From CAWDLX01 sp963753485 (GTDB taxonomy: Bacteria > Actinomycetota > Actinomycetes > Mycobacteriales > Micromonosporaceae): a stretch of 64,000 bases of DNA. Numbering within the stretch: the stretch's first letter is position 1; the number at the start of each line of letters is the position of its first letter. Location: assembly GCA_963753485.1 (NCBI GenBank), contig CAVWCL010000007.1:262914-326913 (forward strand), in the 5' to 3' direction. A program made the position numbers and the translations under genes. The notes below the pieces were generated by a model that searched no databases, was not told where the DNA came from, and saw only the letters and a program-made list of their open reading frames with translations. Shown piece by piece: positions 42,184-49,762 of this stretch.

Positions 42184-42435
42184 ATGCCGGACGGTGACTC
42201 CAACGGGGATATGTGGGCCACCTCTGCACGGATCCGGCGCGATCTCGCGGTCCCGCTCGCATCACTCGCCTCGATGGATGACATCGAGCATGCCCGGGGG
42301 ATCCTCGCCGTCCACCAGCCGCGAGCGGTTGTCCGCCGGATCTGCTCCGGCTGCGGCGACCCGTGGCCCTGCGTCGACACCCTCTACGGCTGGGCGGTCA
42401 CGGGCACGGCGCCCGACGCGCCATTCGGGGGATGA
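42184..42435 (+). CDS. Small Cys-rich protein, first of a pair
   Basis: 83 residues from ATG 42184, chosen for the strong AGGAGGT six bases upstream (an earlier GTG at 42148 lacks one). The C-terminal half has CSGCGDPWPCVDTLYG, which matches the pattern C-x2-C-G-x2-[FW]-P-C also present in the next gene; the four-residue spacing suggests a small metal-binding or disulfide site. The N-terminal half is Asp/Ala-rich (LASLASMDDIEHARGILA). Divergent from the XRE regulator and probably under its control. Family unknown. Confidence 0.7.
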   Translation: MPDGDSNGDMWATSARIRRDLAVPLASLASMDDIEHARGILAVHQPRAVVRRICSGCGDPWPCVDTLYGWAVTGTAPDAPFGG

Positions 42436-42438
42436 GAC

Positions 42439-42657
42439 ATGTCAGCGCTTGACTCCAACGCCGCCAGCAACTTCGTCGACTATGCCCGTCGCCAGCACCA
42501 GCTCGGCGCCGAGCTGATCCGGCGCCATACCCGCGAGGAGACCGGCTGCTGCCGCGACTGCGGCCGGGTCTTCCCCTGCGAGGAGCATGAGCAGGCTCTG
42601 AAGATGAAGGAGCACTACGAGCCCTGGCTCGCCAACCCGCCCGCCGGGTTGGCCTGA
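42439..42657 (+). CDS. Small Cys-rich protein, second of a pair
   Basis: 72 residues from ATG 42439, three bases after the previous stop. It repeats the neighbour's signature as CCRDCGRVFPCEEHEQ within a mostly helical, charged chain (YARRQHQLGAELIRRHTREE). The shared signature suggests the two are paralogous or act together. Neither has a signal peptide. Function unknown; small proteins of this kind near XRE/DUF397 pairs may be effectors of that switch (inference). Convergent with dapD 52 bp away. Confidence 0.72.
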   Translation: MSALDSNAASNFVDYARRQHQLGAELIRRHTREETGCCRDCGRVFPCEEHEQALKMKEHYEPWLANPPAGLA

Positions 42658-42709
42658 CCGATTAGCTGCCCCCGTTCGCCAGCCGTGGCGTTCTCAGTTC
42701 GCGTGCCGC

Positions 42710-43696
42710 TCAATTCGCGTGCAGGGTGGCGTTGAGTGTGATGGCGGCGCCGGTGCGGGGCCGCACCTCGAGCGCCCCGCTCTGCGAGTTTCTCCAGTAA
42801 ACCAACCCGGGCACCCCCGAGAGTTCCCGCGCCTTGACCACGCGACCGTCCGGTAGCGCGACCTTCGACCCGGCGGTGATGTAGCACCCGGCCTCCACGA
42901 CGCTGTCGTCGCCGAGTGAGATCCCGACGCCGCCGTTCGCCCCGATCAGACAGCGCTCGCCGATCCGGACGACCTCGGTACCGCCGCCGGAGAGGGTGCC
43001 CATGATGGACGCGCCGCCGCCGATGTCGCTGCCATCGCCGACCACCACCCCGGCCACGATCCGACCCTCCACCATCGACGTTCCCAGCGTGCCGGCGTTG
43101 AAGTTGACGAAACCCTCGTGCATCACCGTCGTGCCGGGCGCCAGGTGGGCCCCGAGCCGTACCCGGCCGGCGTCGGCGATGCGGACCCCGCTGGGCACCA
43201 CGTAGTCGGTCATCCGGGGGAACTTGTCGACGCCCCAGACCGCGAGCACCCGCCCGGCGCCGCGCTCGATCAGGCGCAGCTCGTCCACCCGCTCGGGGGG
43301 ACAGGGCCCGGCCGAGGTCCAGGCCACATTGACCAGATGCCCGAAGACGTCGGCCAGGTTCGCGTCGTGCGGCTTGATCAGGCGGTGGGAGAGCAGGTGC
43401 AGGCGCAGCCAGACGTCCGGTGTGCCGGCCGGAGGGTGGGTCAACGAGTCGATCACGACCAGGACGGCCACGCTGGTCAACCCGGGCAGCGGCCGGGGGC
43501 CGAGGGCGCCGGGAGCCACACCGAGCTGAGCCGCGCCCAGCGCAGGCGGCAACGGCTCACCGCGGGGCAGCTCGGCGAGCTCGACCGGGGCGGCCCCGAG
43601 CGCCAGGGTGGCGGCCGGGAACCACACGTCGAGCAGCTGGCCCTGTTCGGTCACGGTGGCCAGGCCGAGACCCCAGGCGGCGTCCGCGATCGTCAC
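42710..43696 (-). CDS. dapD: 2,3,4,5-tetrahydropyridine-2,6-dicarboxylate N-succinyltransferase (actinobacterial type)
   Basis: 328 residues. Committed step of the succinylase lysine/DAP branch: acylates tetrahydrodipicolinate from succinyl-CoA. The C-terminal part is a left-handed beta helix with hexapeptide repeats (GAHLAPGTTVMHEGFVNFN, GRIVAGVVVGDGSDIGGGAS, VEAGCYITAGSKV), following an N-terminal globular part, as in the mycobacterial enzyme. GTG 43696. Divergent from dapE, with 50 bp between the starts that must hold both promoters, so the two are probably co-regulated. Confidence 0.95.
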   Translation of the reverse strand: MTIADAAWGLGLATVTEQGQLLDVWFPAATLALGAAPVELAELPRGEPLPPALGAAQLGVAPGALGPRPLPGLTSVAVLVVIDSLTHPPAGTPDVWLRLHLLSHRLIKPHDANLADVFGHLVNVAWTSAGPCPPERVDELRLIERGAGRVLAVWGVDKFPRMTDYVVPSGVRIADAGRVRLGAHLAPGTTVMHEGFVNFNAGTLGTSMVEGRIVAGVVVGDGSDIGGGASIMGTLSGGGTEVVRIGERCLIGANGGVGISLGDDSVVEAGCYITAGSKVALPDGRVVKARELSGVPGLVYWRNSQSGALEVRPRTGAAITLNATLHAN

Positions 43697-43746
43697 GGCT
43701 GGTGACGCTATCAGGCGGCCCCGCCCGCTGGCATTACGCTGCGTTC

Positions 43747-44826
43747 ATGGCTGTCCCAACCGCCCTGACCCCGGCGGAGCTCGCCGACCCGGTGGCGTTG
43801 ACCCGGGCGTTGGTCGATGTCGAGTCGGTCTCCGGTAACGAGAAGGCGATCACCGACCTGGTCGAGGCGGCCCTCGCCACCGCCAGCCACCTGACCGTCG
43901 ACCGGGTCGGGCAGGTGGTGCGGGCGAGCACGGGCTCGGGCCGAGGCAGCCGGGTCATCCTCGCCGGCCACCTCGACACGGTGCCGGTGCACGGCAACCT
44001 GCCAGCCCGGATCTCCGGTGATCTGATGTGGGGATGCGGAACGGCCGACATGAAGTCGGGCGCCGCGCTCGCCCTGCATCTCGCCCTGACCGTGGCCGAG
44101 CCGGGCTTCGACGTCAGCTACCTGTTCTACGACTGCGAGGAGGTCGAGGCCGAGCGCAACGGTCTCGCCAAGATTGCCCAGAGCCACCCCGAGTGGTTGG
44201 CGGCCGACTTCGCGGTGCTGCTGGAGCCCACCTACGGTCAGGTCGAGGCCGGGTGCCAGGGCACCATGCGGGCGCTGGTCACGGTTACCGGCACCCGGGC
44301 GCACGCCGCTCGCTCGTGGCACGGTGTCAACGCGATCCACCGCGCCGGCGAGGTGCTGGGCCGGCTCTCCGAGTACCCGGCCCGGCGGATCACCATCGAC
44401 GGCTGCGACTACCGCGAGGGCCTGAACGCGGTCGGGATCCGCGGCGGCGTCGCCGGCAACGTCATCCCCGACCGGTGTGAGATCGAGGTCAACTACCGGT
44501 TCGCCCCCGATCGGAGCGAGGCAGAGGCGGCGGCCCACCTGGCCGAGGTGTTCGCCGGGTACGAGATGGCGGTGGCCGATTCGGCCGCCGGCGCCATGCC
44601 GAACCTGACCGCCGCGCCGGCGCGGGAGTTCCTGGCCGCCGTCGGCCAGCCACCGGTGGGCAAGCTGGGGTGGACCGACGTGGCCCGGTTCGCCGCCCGC
44701 GGCGTACCCGCGTTGAACTTCGGGCCGGGTGACCCGAACCTGGCCCACCGGCAGGACGAGCACGTGGAGATCTCCAAGATCGTGGAGGGCGCCCAGGTGC
44801 TGCGCCGCTGGCTCGCCGGTCCCTGA
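43747..44826 (+). CDS. dapE: Succinyl-diaminopimelate desuccinylase
   Basis: 359 residues of the M20 family. Zinc ligands: His in VILAGHLDTVPVHGN (about residue 81), Asp in WGCGTADMKSG, Glu-Glu in FYDCEEVEAERNG, and His in LAHRQDEHVEI near the C terminus. Hydrolyses succinyl-DAP to LL-DAP and succinate. ATG 43747 is the first start before TALTPAELADPVALTRAL; the frame runs further up but only across the dapD promoter. The dimerisation lid (MRALVTVTGTRAHAARSWHG) is intact. Confidence 0.95.
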   Translation: MAVPTALTPAELADPVALTRALVDVESVSGNEKAITDLVEAALATASHLTVDRVGQVVRASTGSGRGSRVILAGHLDTVPVHGNLPARISGDLMWGCGTADMKSGAALALHLALTVAEPGFDVSYLFYDCEEVEAERNGLAKIAQSHPEWLAADFAVLLEPTYGQVEAGCQGTMRALVTVTGTRAHAARSWHGVNAIHRAGEVLGRLSEYPARRITIDGCDYREGLNAVGIRGGVAGNVIPDRCEIEVNYRFAPDRSEAEAAAHLAEVFAGYEMAVADSAAGAMPNLTAAPAREFLAAVGQPPVGKLGWTDVARFAARGVPALNFGPGDPNLAHRQDEHVEISKIVEGAQVLRRWLAGP

Positions 44827-44884
44827 CCGGGCGGGTGCGGCCCTGCCGGCGCCCGACCCGGACCGCGCTGGCTACCGTGGGCAC

Positions 44885-45673
44885 ATGGTGCACACCAACC
44901 GCGATCCGTCCGAGCATCACCGGGGCGCGGTCACGCTGCGTGGCGGTGCCATCCCGCGAACCACCGCCGACCAGCATCTCCTCGACTCGCGGGCGCGGGC
45001 GGACTGGAAACAGAAGGATGCCTGGCGGGCGCTTCGCATCCTCTCCGAGTTCGTCGAGGGGTTCGACACGCTCGCCGAGCTGCCACCGGCGGTGAGCATC
45101 TTCGGCTCCTCGCGGGCCAAGCCGGACGGCCCGGAATGCCTGCTCGCCGAGCGGCTGGCGGCCAGCCTCGCCCGGGCCGGATTCGCCGTCATCACCGGGG
45201 GCGGGCCGGGCGTGATGGCGGCCGCGAACCGGGGCGCCCGGGACGCCGGCGGGCTATCCGTCGGTCTGGGCATCGAGCTGCCGTACGAGCAGGGCATGAA
45301 CGAGTGGGTGGAGATCGGCATCGACTTCCGCTACTTCTTCGCGCGCAAGACCATGTTCGTGAAGTACGCCCAGGCGTTCTGCGTGCTGCCGGGCGGTTTC
45401 GGCACCATGGACGAGCTGTTCGAGGCGCTGACGCTGGTCCAGACGGGCAAGGTGACCCGGTTCCCGGTTGTCCTGCTCGGCACCGCGTACTGGGACGGCC
45501 TGCTGGCCTGGATGCGGGCGTCGATGGTGGCCGCGGGCTGGATCGCGCCCACCGACCTGGACCTGCTCTGGGTCACCGACGACGTGGAGGTCGCGGTCGA
45601 GCACATCCTTGCCGCCGGCGATATCCAGGTGAGCTCGGCCGCGCCGGCCCCGGTCGACGATTCGGCCGGCTGA
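44885..45673 (+). CDS. LOG-family protein (TIGR00730-type), long form
   Basis: 262 residues. The LOG (Lonely Guy) fold shows GGGPGVMAAANRG at about residue 100 and PGGFGTMDELFE at about 165, the nucleotide-binding and catalytic signatures of cytokinin riboside monophosphate phosphoribohydrolases. An N-terminal extension of ~70 residues precedes the core (RARADWKQKDAWRALRILS). Activity on AMP or cytokinin nucleotides is likely, the physiological role in bacteria unclear. ATG 44885; immediately followed by a second, shorter LOG gene. Confidence 0.9.
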   Translation: MVHTNRDPSEHHRGAVTLRGGAIPRTTADQHLLDSRARADWKQKDAWRALRILSEFVEGFDTLAELPPAVSIFGSSRAKPDGPECLLAERLAASLARAGFAVITGGGPGVMAAANRGARDAGGLSVGLGIELPYEQGMNEWVEIGIDFRYFFARKTMFVKYAQAFCVLPGGFGTMDELFEALTLVQTGKVTRFPVVLLGTAYWDGLLAWMRASMVAAGWIAPTDLDLLWVTDDVEVAVEHILAAGDIQVSSAAPAPVDDSAG

Positions 45674-46216
45674 ATGGCGCGGGTCTGCGTCTTCTGCGCC
45701 TCCTCGCGCCGGATCGACCAGCGCTGGCTGGACCTCGGCCGTGATCTTGGTGAGGCGCTCGGGGCCCGCGGCCACGACGTGGTCTCGGGCGGCGGCCGCG
45801 TGGGCATGATGGGTACGGTCGCCGCCGGCGCCCGCAAGGCCGGCGCGCACACCGTCGGGGTCATCCCGCGGGAGCTCATCGATCAGGAGATCGCCGACGA
45901 CGACGCCGACGAGCTGGTGGTCACCGCCGGGATGGCCACCCGGAAGACCGTGATGATGCAGCGCTCGGACGCCTTCGTCGTGCTCCCCGGTGGCCTGGGC
46001 ACCCTGGATGAGCTCTTCGAGGTGTGGACGACCGCGACCCTGGGTCTGCACGCCAAACCGGTGGTGCTGCTCGACGTGGAGGGCTTCTACGCCGGCCTGC
46101 TGGAGTGGCTGGCTGGGCTGAGCGCCCGGGGCTTCGTGCGGGCGGAGGGGCTCGCCATGGTGCACGTCGTCAGATCTGTGGACGAAGCTCTCGACGTGGT
46201 CGAACGGTTCGGATAG
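45674..46216 (+). CDS. LOG-family protein, short form
   Basis: 180 residues with CVFCASSRRID at the start, GGGRVGMMGTVAAGARKAG at about residue 39 and PGGLGTLDELFEVW at about 104, the typical short bacterial LOG. The ATG follows the TGA of the longer LOG gene without a gap (TGAATGG). Two different LOG proteins side by side suggests distinct substrates or a hetero-complex. Confidence 0.92.
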   Translation: MARVCVFCASSRRIDQRWLDLGRDLGEALGARGHDVVSGGGRVGMMGTVAAGARKAGAHTVGVIPRELIDQEIADDDADELVVTAGMATRKTVMMQRSDAFVVLPGGLGTLDELFEVWTTATLGLHAKPVVLLDVEGFYAGLLEWLAGLSARGFVRAEGLAMVHVVRSVDEALDVVERFG

Positions 46217-46226
46217 CCTGCCGAGC

Positions 46227-46568
46227 GTGGCCGAGGCTGACCTACGGACGTTGCTCGAACGGCATGTCGAGTTGTTCAACGAGGCGGTCCGGACCGGCGA
46301 CTACGGGCCCTACCTCGACACCTTCGCCGCCGATGCGGTGATGACCTTCGATGACAAGCCGGCCGGGCCGTTTCGGGGCTCGGCCGAGATCGCCGAGGCG
46401 TACCGGACCCAGCCCCCGACCGACACCATCGCCCTGATGGACATGCGGGAGATCGGCGCGGACGCGGTCGAGGCGGCCTTCGAGTGGGACGCCGGCGGCA
46501 CCGGCCGGATGTACCTGCGCTGGTCGGACGAGACCGTGGTACAGCTCGGTCTCTCCTTCTCCGCCTAG
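46227..46568 (+). CDS. SnoaL/NTF2-like protein
   Basis: 113 residues of the nuclear transport factor 2 fold: LLERHVELFNEAVRTGDYGP, then LDTFAADAVMTFDD and FRGSAEIAEAYRTQPP, the usual SnoaL-like progression; the C terminus reads MYLRWSDETVVQLGLSFSA. Such proteins bind or isomerise small ligands; no catalytic identity can be read. GTG 46227, 10 bp after the LOG gene, so likely cotranscribed. Confidence 0.85.
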   Translation: MAEADLRTLLERHVELFNEAVRTGDYGPYLDTFAADAVMTFDDKPAGPFRGSAEIAEAYRTQPPTDTIALMDMREIGADAVEAAFEWDAGGTGRMYLRWSDETVVQLGLSFSA

Positions 46569-46659
46569 GGGCCGGCCGCGTGCGCCCGGCGGGCGGCGCG
46601 GCGGCGAAAAACCGGGTGTCCGGTTAGCCTCGATCAGGACCGCGTGCCACGATCGCGTC

Positions 46660-47613
46660 ATGGCAACGGTCCTGCTCGTGCTCGTCGTGGTGCTCGTGGT
46701 CGCCGCGCTCGTCTTCGGTGTGGTCACCCTGCTCACGGGGGAAGACCCGGGGCTGGCTCCGGCGGAGCCGGACGGCCGCGCGCTCCCGCTGCCGAACAAC
46801 CGGTCGTTGACCGAGTCCGATCTCAAGGCGGTGCGCTTCGACCTCGCCGTCCGCGGGTATCGGATGGCTCAGGTTGACCGGGTGCTCCGGCGCACCGCGT
46901 ACGACCTGGGCTACAAGGACGAGATGATCGCCGTGCTGGAGGCCGAGGTGATCGCGCTGCGCGAGGGCCGCGGCGAGGACGCGGAGCTGCTGCGCAAGGC
47001 CCGCGAGTCGGCCGCGAACCCGGCTCCGGTCGCCCCGGCGGCGCCGCCCACCCCGAACCCATGGCCGTCGGGATCCGCCCCGGTGCCCCTCGACATCGTC
47101 AGCAACGGCCGCGACGACGGCGGCGCGTTCGACCGGGAGGACGCCGGCGGCGCGTCAGCTGAGCCAGGTGTCGTGGACGAGGACGACGACGGCGGCGACG
47201 GCGATCCAAGCCGGTATACCGGTCCCGGTCGGCTGGCCCGGCGGTCCGCGGTGGAGTCGGTGGAGTTGCCCGACCGTGCGGCCGCCGATGCTCCGGCCGG
47301 CGCCGAAGAACCCGTGGAGGCCGACGCGGACGAGGCAGCGACCGCGGACGTCCAGCCTGGCGACGTCCAGGCTGACGGGGCCCGGTTCGCGAAGATCCAG
47401 ACCACCGAGGTCTCGTTCGCCGAGCGGGCGGCCGGCTCGGCCGAGGACGTCGAGGTCCCAACCGGCGACGGCCAGACCGGCGACGTCCAGAGTGGTGACG
47501 CGCGAACCGGCGACGGCCAGGCCGACGACGTCCAGAGTGGTGACGCGCGAACCGAGGACGTCCAGCGCGGTGACGTCCAGACCGCCGACGTGGACGGGCG
47601 GTCGCGTGGATGA
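46660..47613 (+). CDS. DivIVA-domain membrane protein with repetitive acidic tail
   Basis: 317 residues. One N-terminal transmembrane helix (VLLVLVVVLVVAALVFGVVT) and then a DivIVA-type motif at about residues 57-85 (AVRFDLAVRGYRMAQVDRVL), the membrane/pole-sensing block of that family, followed by a coiled-coil stretch (IAVLEAEVIALREGRGEDAE). The C-terminal half is acidic and low complexity with a Gly/Asp/Val/Gln repeat (GDVQSGDARTGDGQ and similar). It may mark growth or division sites; the tail is likely disordered. ATG 46660. Its stop lies inside the start region of the next gene. Confidence 0.85.
   Translation: MATVLLVLVVVLVVAALVFGVVTLLTGEDPGLAPAEPDGRALPLPNNRSLTESDLKAVRFDLAVRGYRMAQVDRVLRRTAYDLGYKDEMIAVLEAEVIALREGRGEDAELLRKARESAANPAPVAPAAPPTPNPWPSGSAPVPLDIVSNGRDDGGAFDREDAGGASAEPGVVDEDDDGGDGDPSRYTGPGRLARRSAVESVELPDRAAADAPAGAEEPVEADADEAATADVQPGDVQADGARFAKIQTTEVSFAERAAGSAEDVEVPTGDGQTGDVQSGDARTGDGQADDVQSGDARTEDVQRGDVQTADVDGRSRG
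47482..47553. repeat. 45-bp-spaced direct repeat in the tail of the DivIVA protein
   Basis: GACGTCCAGAGTGGTGACGC onward (27 bp in all) occurs identically at 47482-47508 and 47527-47553, 45 bp apart, within a longer run of GACGTCCAG and GGCGACG motifs. The period is a multiple of three, so the tail grows in frame. Confidence 0.9.
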
Positions 47614-48082
47614 CGCCGACCCCGCCCAGCCGGGCGCGGGTGAGGTGACCGCGACGCTGGTGCTGCGGGCGCCGCAGGAGCGGGTCTTCGCCGCGTTCCT
47701 CGAGTGGGAACGCCAGGGGGAGTGGATCCCGCTGACCCGGGTCCGGTTGATCTCGGGCGACGGCGGCGAAGGTAGCCGGATCGAGGCGGTGACCACGCTC
47801 GGACCCGCGATCCTGCGCGACGAGATGCGGGTGGACCGGGTCGATCCGCCGTACGAGGTGCGGGTGGTCCACTGTGGGCCGTTGCTGCGCGGCCCGGGGG
47901 TGATGCGCTGCACCTCACTGGCTGGCGAGCGTACCCAGATGGTCTGGCACGAATGGTTCCAACTGCCCGCCGGACTCGCCGGCGTGATGGCCTGGCCGCT
48001 GCTGTGGCCCGGCTCGAAGCTCAGCCTGAGCTACGCGCTGCGCCGGTTCGGCCGGCTGGTCGAGTCGGGTCGGTTGCCGTGA
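47606..48082 (+). CDS. SRPBCC-family protein
   Basis: 158 residues of the START/Bet v1-like fold: VTATLVLRAPQERVFAAFLE, then GEWIPLTRVRLISGDGGEGS and RIEAVTTLGPAILRDEM, ending in LSYALRRFGRLVESGR. Such proteins bind hydrophobic ligands; specificity unknown. GTG 47606 lies within the end of the DivIVA gene (8-nt overlap), and its stop overlaps the tag start as GTGA, so three genes are tightly linked. Confidence 0.86.
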   Translation: MDDADPAQPGAGEVTATLVLRAPQERVFAAFLEWERQGEWIPLTRVRLISGDGGEGSRIEAVTTLGPAILRDEMRVDRVDPPYEVRVVHCGPLLRGPGVMRCTSLAGERTQMVWHEWFQLPAGLAGVMAWPLLWPGSKLSLSYALRRFGRLVESGRLP

Positions 48083-48657
48083 CCGGCGACCTGGTGGTCG
48101 GGCTGGACGGCCGGGCCCGTTGCCGCTGGGGCGCGAGCGCCCCCGAATACCTGGTCTACCACGACACCGAGTGGGGCGTACCGGTGCGCACCGACGACGG
48201 GCTCTACGAGCGGATGACGCTGGAGGCCTTCCAGTCGGGGCTGTCGTGGCTGACCATCCTGCGCAAGCGGGCGGGCTTCCGGGCTGCCTTCGCCGGCTTC
48301 GACATCGACGCGGTGGCCGGCTTCGGTCCGCCCGATGTGGACCGGCTGCTCGCCGACTCCGCGATCGTGCGGAACCGGGCGAAGATCCTGGCCGCGATCG
48401 CCAACGCGCAGGCCGCCATGGCACTGCCCGAAGGGTTGGCCGCGTTGCTGTGGTCGTACGCACCGACCGGACGGCGCCGGCGCCCGACCTCCAACGCCTC
48501 AGTGCCGGCGAGCACGCCGGCCTCGACGGCGATGGCGAAGGAGCTCAAGCGGCTAGGCTTCCGGTTCGTCGGACCGACCACCGCCTACGCGCTGATGCAG
48601 GCGACCGGGATGGTTGACGACCACCTGGCCGGCTGCCACGTACGCCGGCGCGGTTAG
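48079..48657 (+). CDS. tag: DNA-3-methyladenine glycosylase I
   Basis: 192 residues. Removes 3-methyladenine from DNA. The zinc-binding and base-recognition residues are in place: Cys in RARCRWG near residue 16, YHDTEWGVP, the catalytic-region Glu in LEAFQSGLSW, and the final ADDHLAGCHV-like DDHLAGCHV. GTG 48079 overlaps the SRPBCC stop. It is a third alkylation-repair enzyme in the window after Ada-AlkA and Ogt, but not in the same operon. Confidence 0.95.
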   Translation: MTGDLVVGLDGRARCRWGASAPEYLVYHDTEWGVPVRTDDGLYERMTLEAFQSGLSWLTILRKRAGFRAAFAGFDIDAVAGFGPPDVDRLLADSAIVRNRAKILAAIANAQAAMALPEGLAALLWSYAPTGRRRRPTSNASVPASTPASTAMAKELKRLGFRFVGPTTAYALMQATGMVDDHLAGCHVRRRG

Positions 48658-48696
48658 CTCGGCGGACTCGACGCACCGGCCGTGGTGAGATGGGCC

Positions 48697-48909
48697 ATGC
48701 GGTCCTTGCCGGAGTGGTTCGTCAGCGTGACTCTGCCGATCGAGGCGGCGAACCGTGCGGACGCCGTGCGGGAGTTCTGGTCCTACGTTGGCCGCCTGGG
48801 CCCGGAGGAGTTGCCCGCCTACGTGTGGCCGCGCGGCGATGAGCTGTCGATGCAGGCGTACCTGTTGGACCGGCAGACGAACCTGGATCCGGAGGAGGAC
48901 GACGCCTAG
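48697..48909 (+). CDS. Small conserved hypothetical protein
   Basis: 70 residues from ATG 48697 (GTG 48682 would add five residues). Sequence LPEWFVSVTLPIEAANRADA followed by VREFWSYVGRLGPEELPAYV and an acidic end (LDPEEDDA). No family recognised; no membrane segment or signal. It looks like a real small gene: codon use matches its neighbours, and it sits cleanly between tag and the convergent enoyl-CoA hydratase gene. Confidence 0.65.
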   Translation: MRSLPEWFVSVTLPIEAANRADAVREFWSYVGRLGPEELPAYVWPRGDELSMQAYLLDRQTNLDPEEDDA

Positions 48910-48913
48910 CGGG

Positions 48914-49702
48914 TCAGGCGCCGGTGAAGCGCGGCGGCTGCTTGGCCACGAACGCCTCGGTCGCGTTGCGGTGGTCGGCGGTGGCGCCGGCGACCCGTTG
49001 GGCATCGCCCTCGGTGGCCAGCGCCTCCTCCAGGCCACCGGAGCTGCCGCCCAGCAGCTCCCGCTTGATCTGTCCATATGCGACGGTCGGCCCGGCGGCG
49101 AGCCGGCCGGCCAGTTCCTGGGCGGCGGCGAGCACCTCGTCGTCCGAGTCGACCAGTCGGGTCAGCAGGCCCAGCCGCAGCGCCTCGGCTGCCGGTACCG
49201 GCTCGGCCAGCATGAGCAGCTCGGTCGCCTTCGCGTACCCGACCAGTCGGGGCAGCGTCCAGGACGCTCCCGAGTCCGCCGCCAGACCGACGTTGGCGAA
49301 CGCCAACAGGAACGTGGTCCGGGGGCCTCCGATACGGAAGTCGGCCAGGAACGCAAGCGACGCCCCGGCCCCGGCGGCGGCGCCGCGGACCGCGGCCACG
49401 ACTGGCTTGGGCAGCCGCGCCAGCTGGAGAACCAGCGGGTTGTAGTGCTCCACGACCGTGCTCAGCGGCGGTGCGTCGGTGGCGAGCGAGGCCACGTGCT
49501 CCTTGAGGTCCTGGCCGACGCAGAAGGCCCGGCCGGCCCCGGCCAGCACCAACGCCCGGCACTGCGGGTCGGTGCTGGCCGCGTCGATCGCGTCCCGCAA
49601 CGCCACCTTCAGGTCGGCGTCGAGCGAGTTGAGGGAGTCGGGCCGGTTCAAGGTCAGGGTGAGCACGCCGTCATGGCGCTCGACCAGGAGGGCATGGGTC
49701 AC
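48914..49702 (-). CDS. Enoyl-CoA hydratase/isomerase (PaaG-like)
   Basis: 262 residues of the crotonase family: LTLTLNRPDSLNSLDADL near the start, oxyanion-hole stretches AGAGRAFCVGQDLKEH and AAVRGAAAGAGASLAFLAD, and ADSGASWTLPRLVG where the second catalytic acidic residue is replaced in a way usual for PaaG-type ring isomerases. The gene lies directly after a PaaX-like repressor, so a role in phenylacetyl-CoA catabolism is likely. GTG 49702 with AAAGGACG upstream. The rest of the paa pathway is not in the window. Confidence 0.85.
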   Translation of the reverse strand: MTHALLVERHDGVLTLTLNRPDSLNSLDADLKVALRDAIDAASTDPQCRALVLAGAGRAFCVGQDLKEHVASLATDAPPLSTVVEHYNPLVLQLARLPKPVVAAVRGAAAGAGASLAFLADFRIGGPRTTFLLAFANVGLAADSGASWTLPRLVGYAKATELLMLAEPVPAAEALRLGLLTRLVDSDDEVLAAAQELAGRLAAGPTVAYGQIKRELLGGSSGGLEEALATEGDAQRVAGATADHRNATEAFVAKQPPRFTGA

Positions 49703-49714
49703 GGCAACGTCCTT

Positions 49715-49762
49715 TCAGGACCTCAGGAGAGGCAGCGATTTCATGACAGGCAGCGCCTTCAT
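49715..49762 (-). CDS. Putative 15-residue bridging minicistron between paaX and the enoyl-CoA hydratase gene
   Basis: ATG at 49762-49760 overlaps the paaX stop as ATGA. A short frame MKALPVMKSLPLLRS follows and ends with TGA (49717-49715) 12 bases before the GTG of the next gene, with AAAGGACG in that gap. It arose by tandem duplication of an 18-bp segment at the paaX 3' end: CGCTGCCTGTCATGAA occurs twice and a changed third copy follows. It fills the gap with translatable sequence, like the two larger examples. Existence of the peptide is unproven. Confidence 0.4.
   Translation of the reverse strand: MKALPVMKSLPLLRS

Noticed and set aside
47606..47613. SRPBCC start as a repeat-derived bridge
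   Set aside because: The overlap with the DivIVA gene is an ordinary 8-nt one; the repeats are in the DivIVA tail, not between genes.
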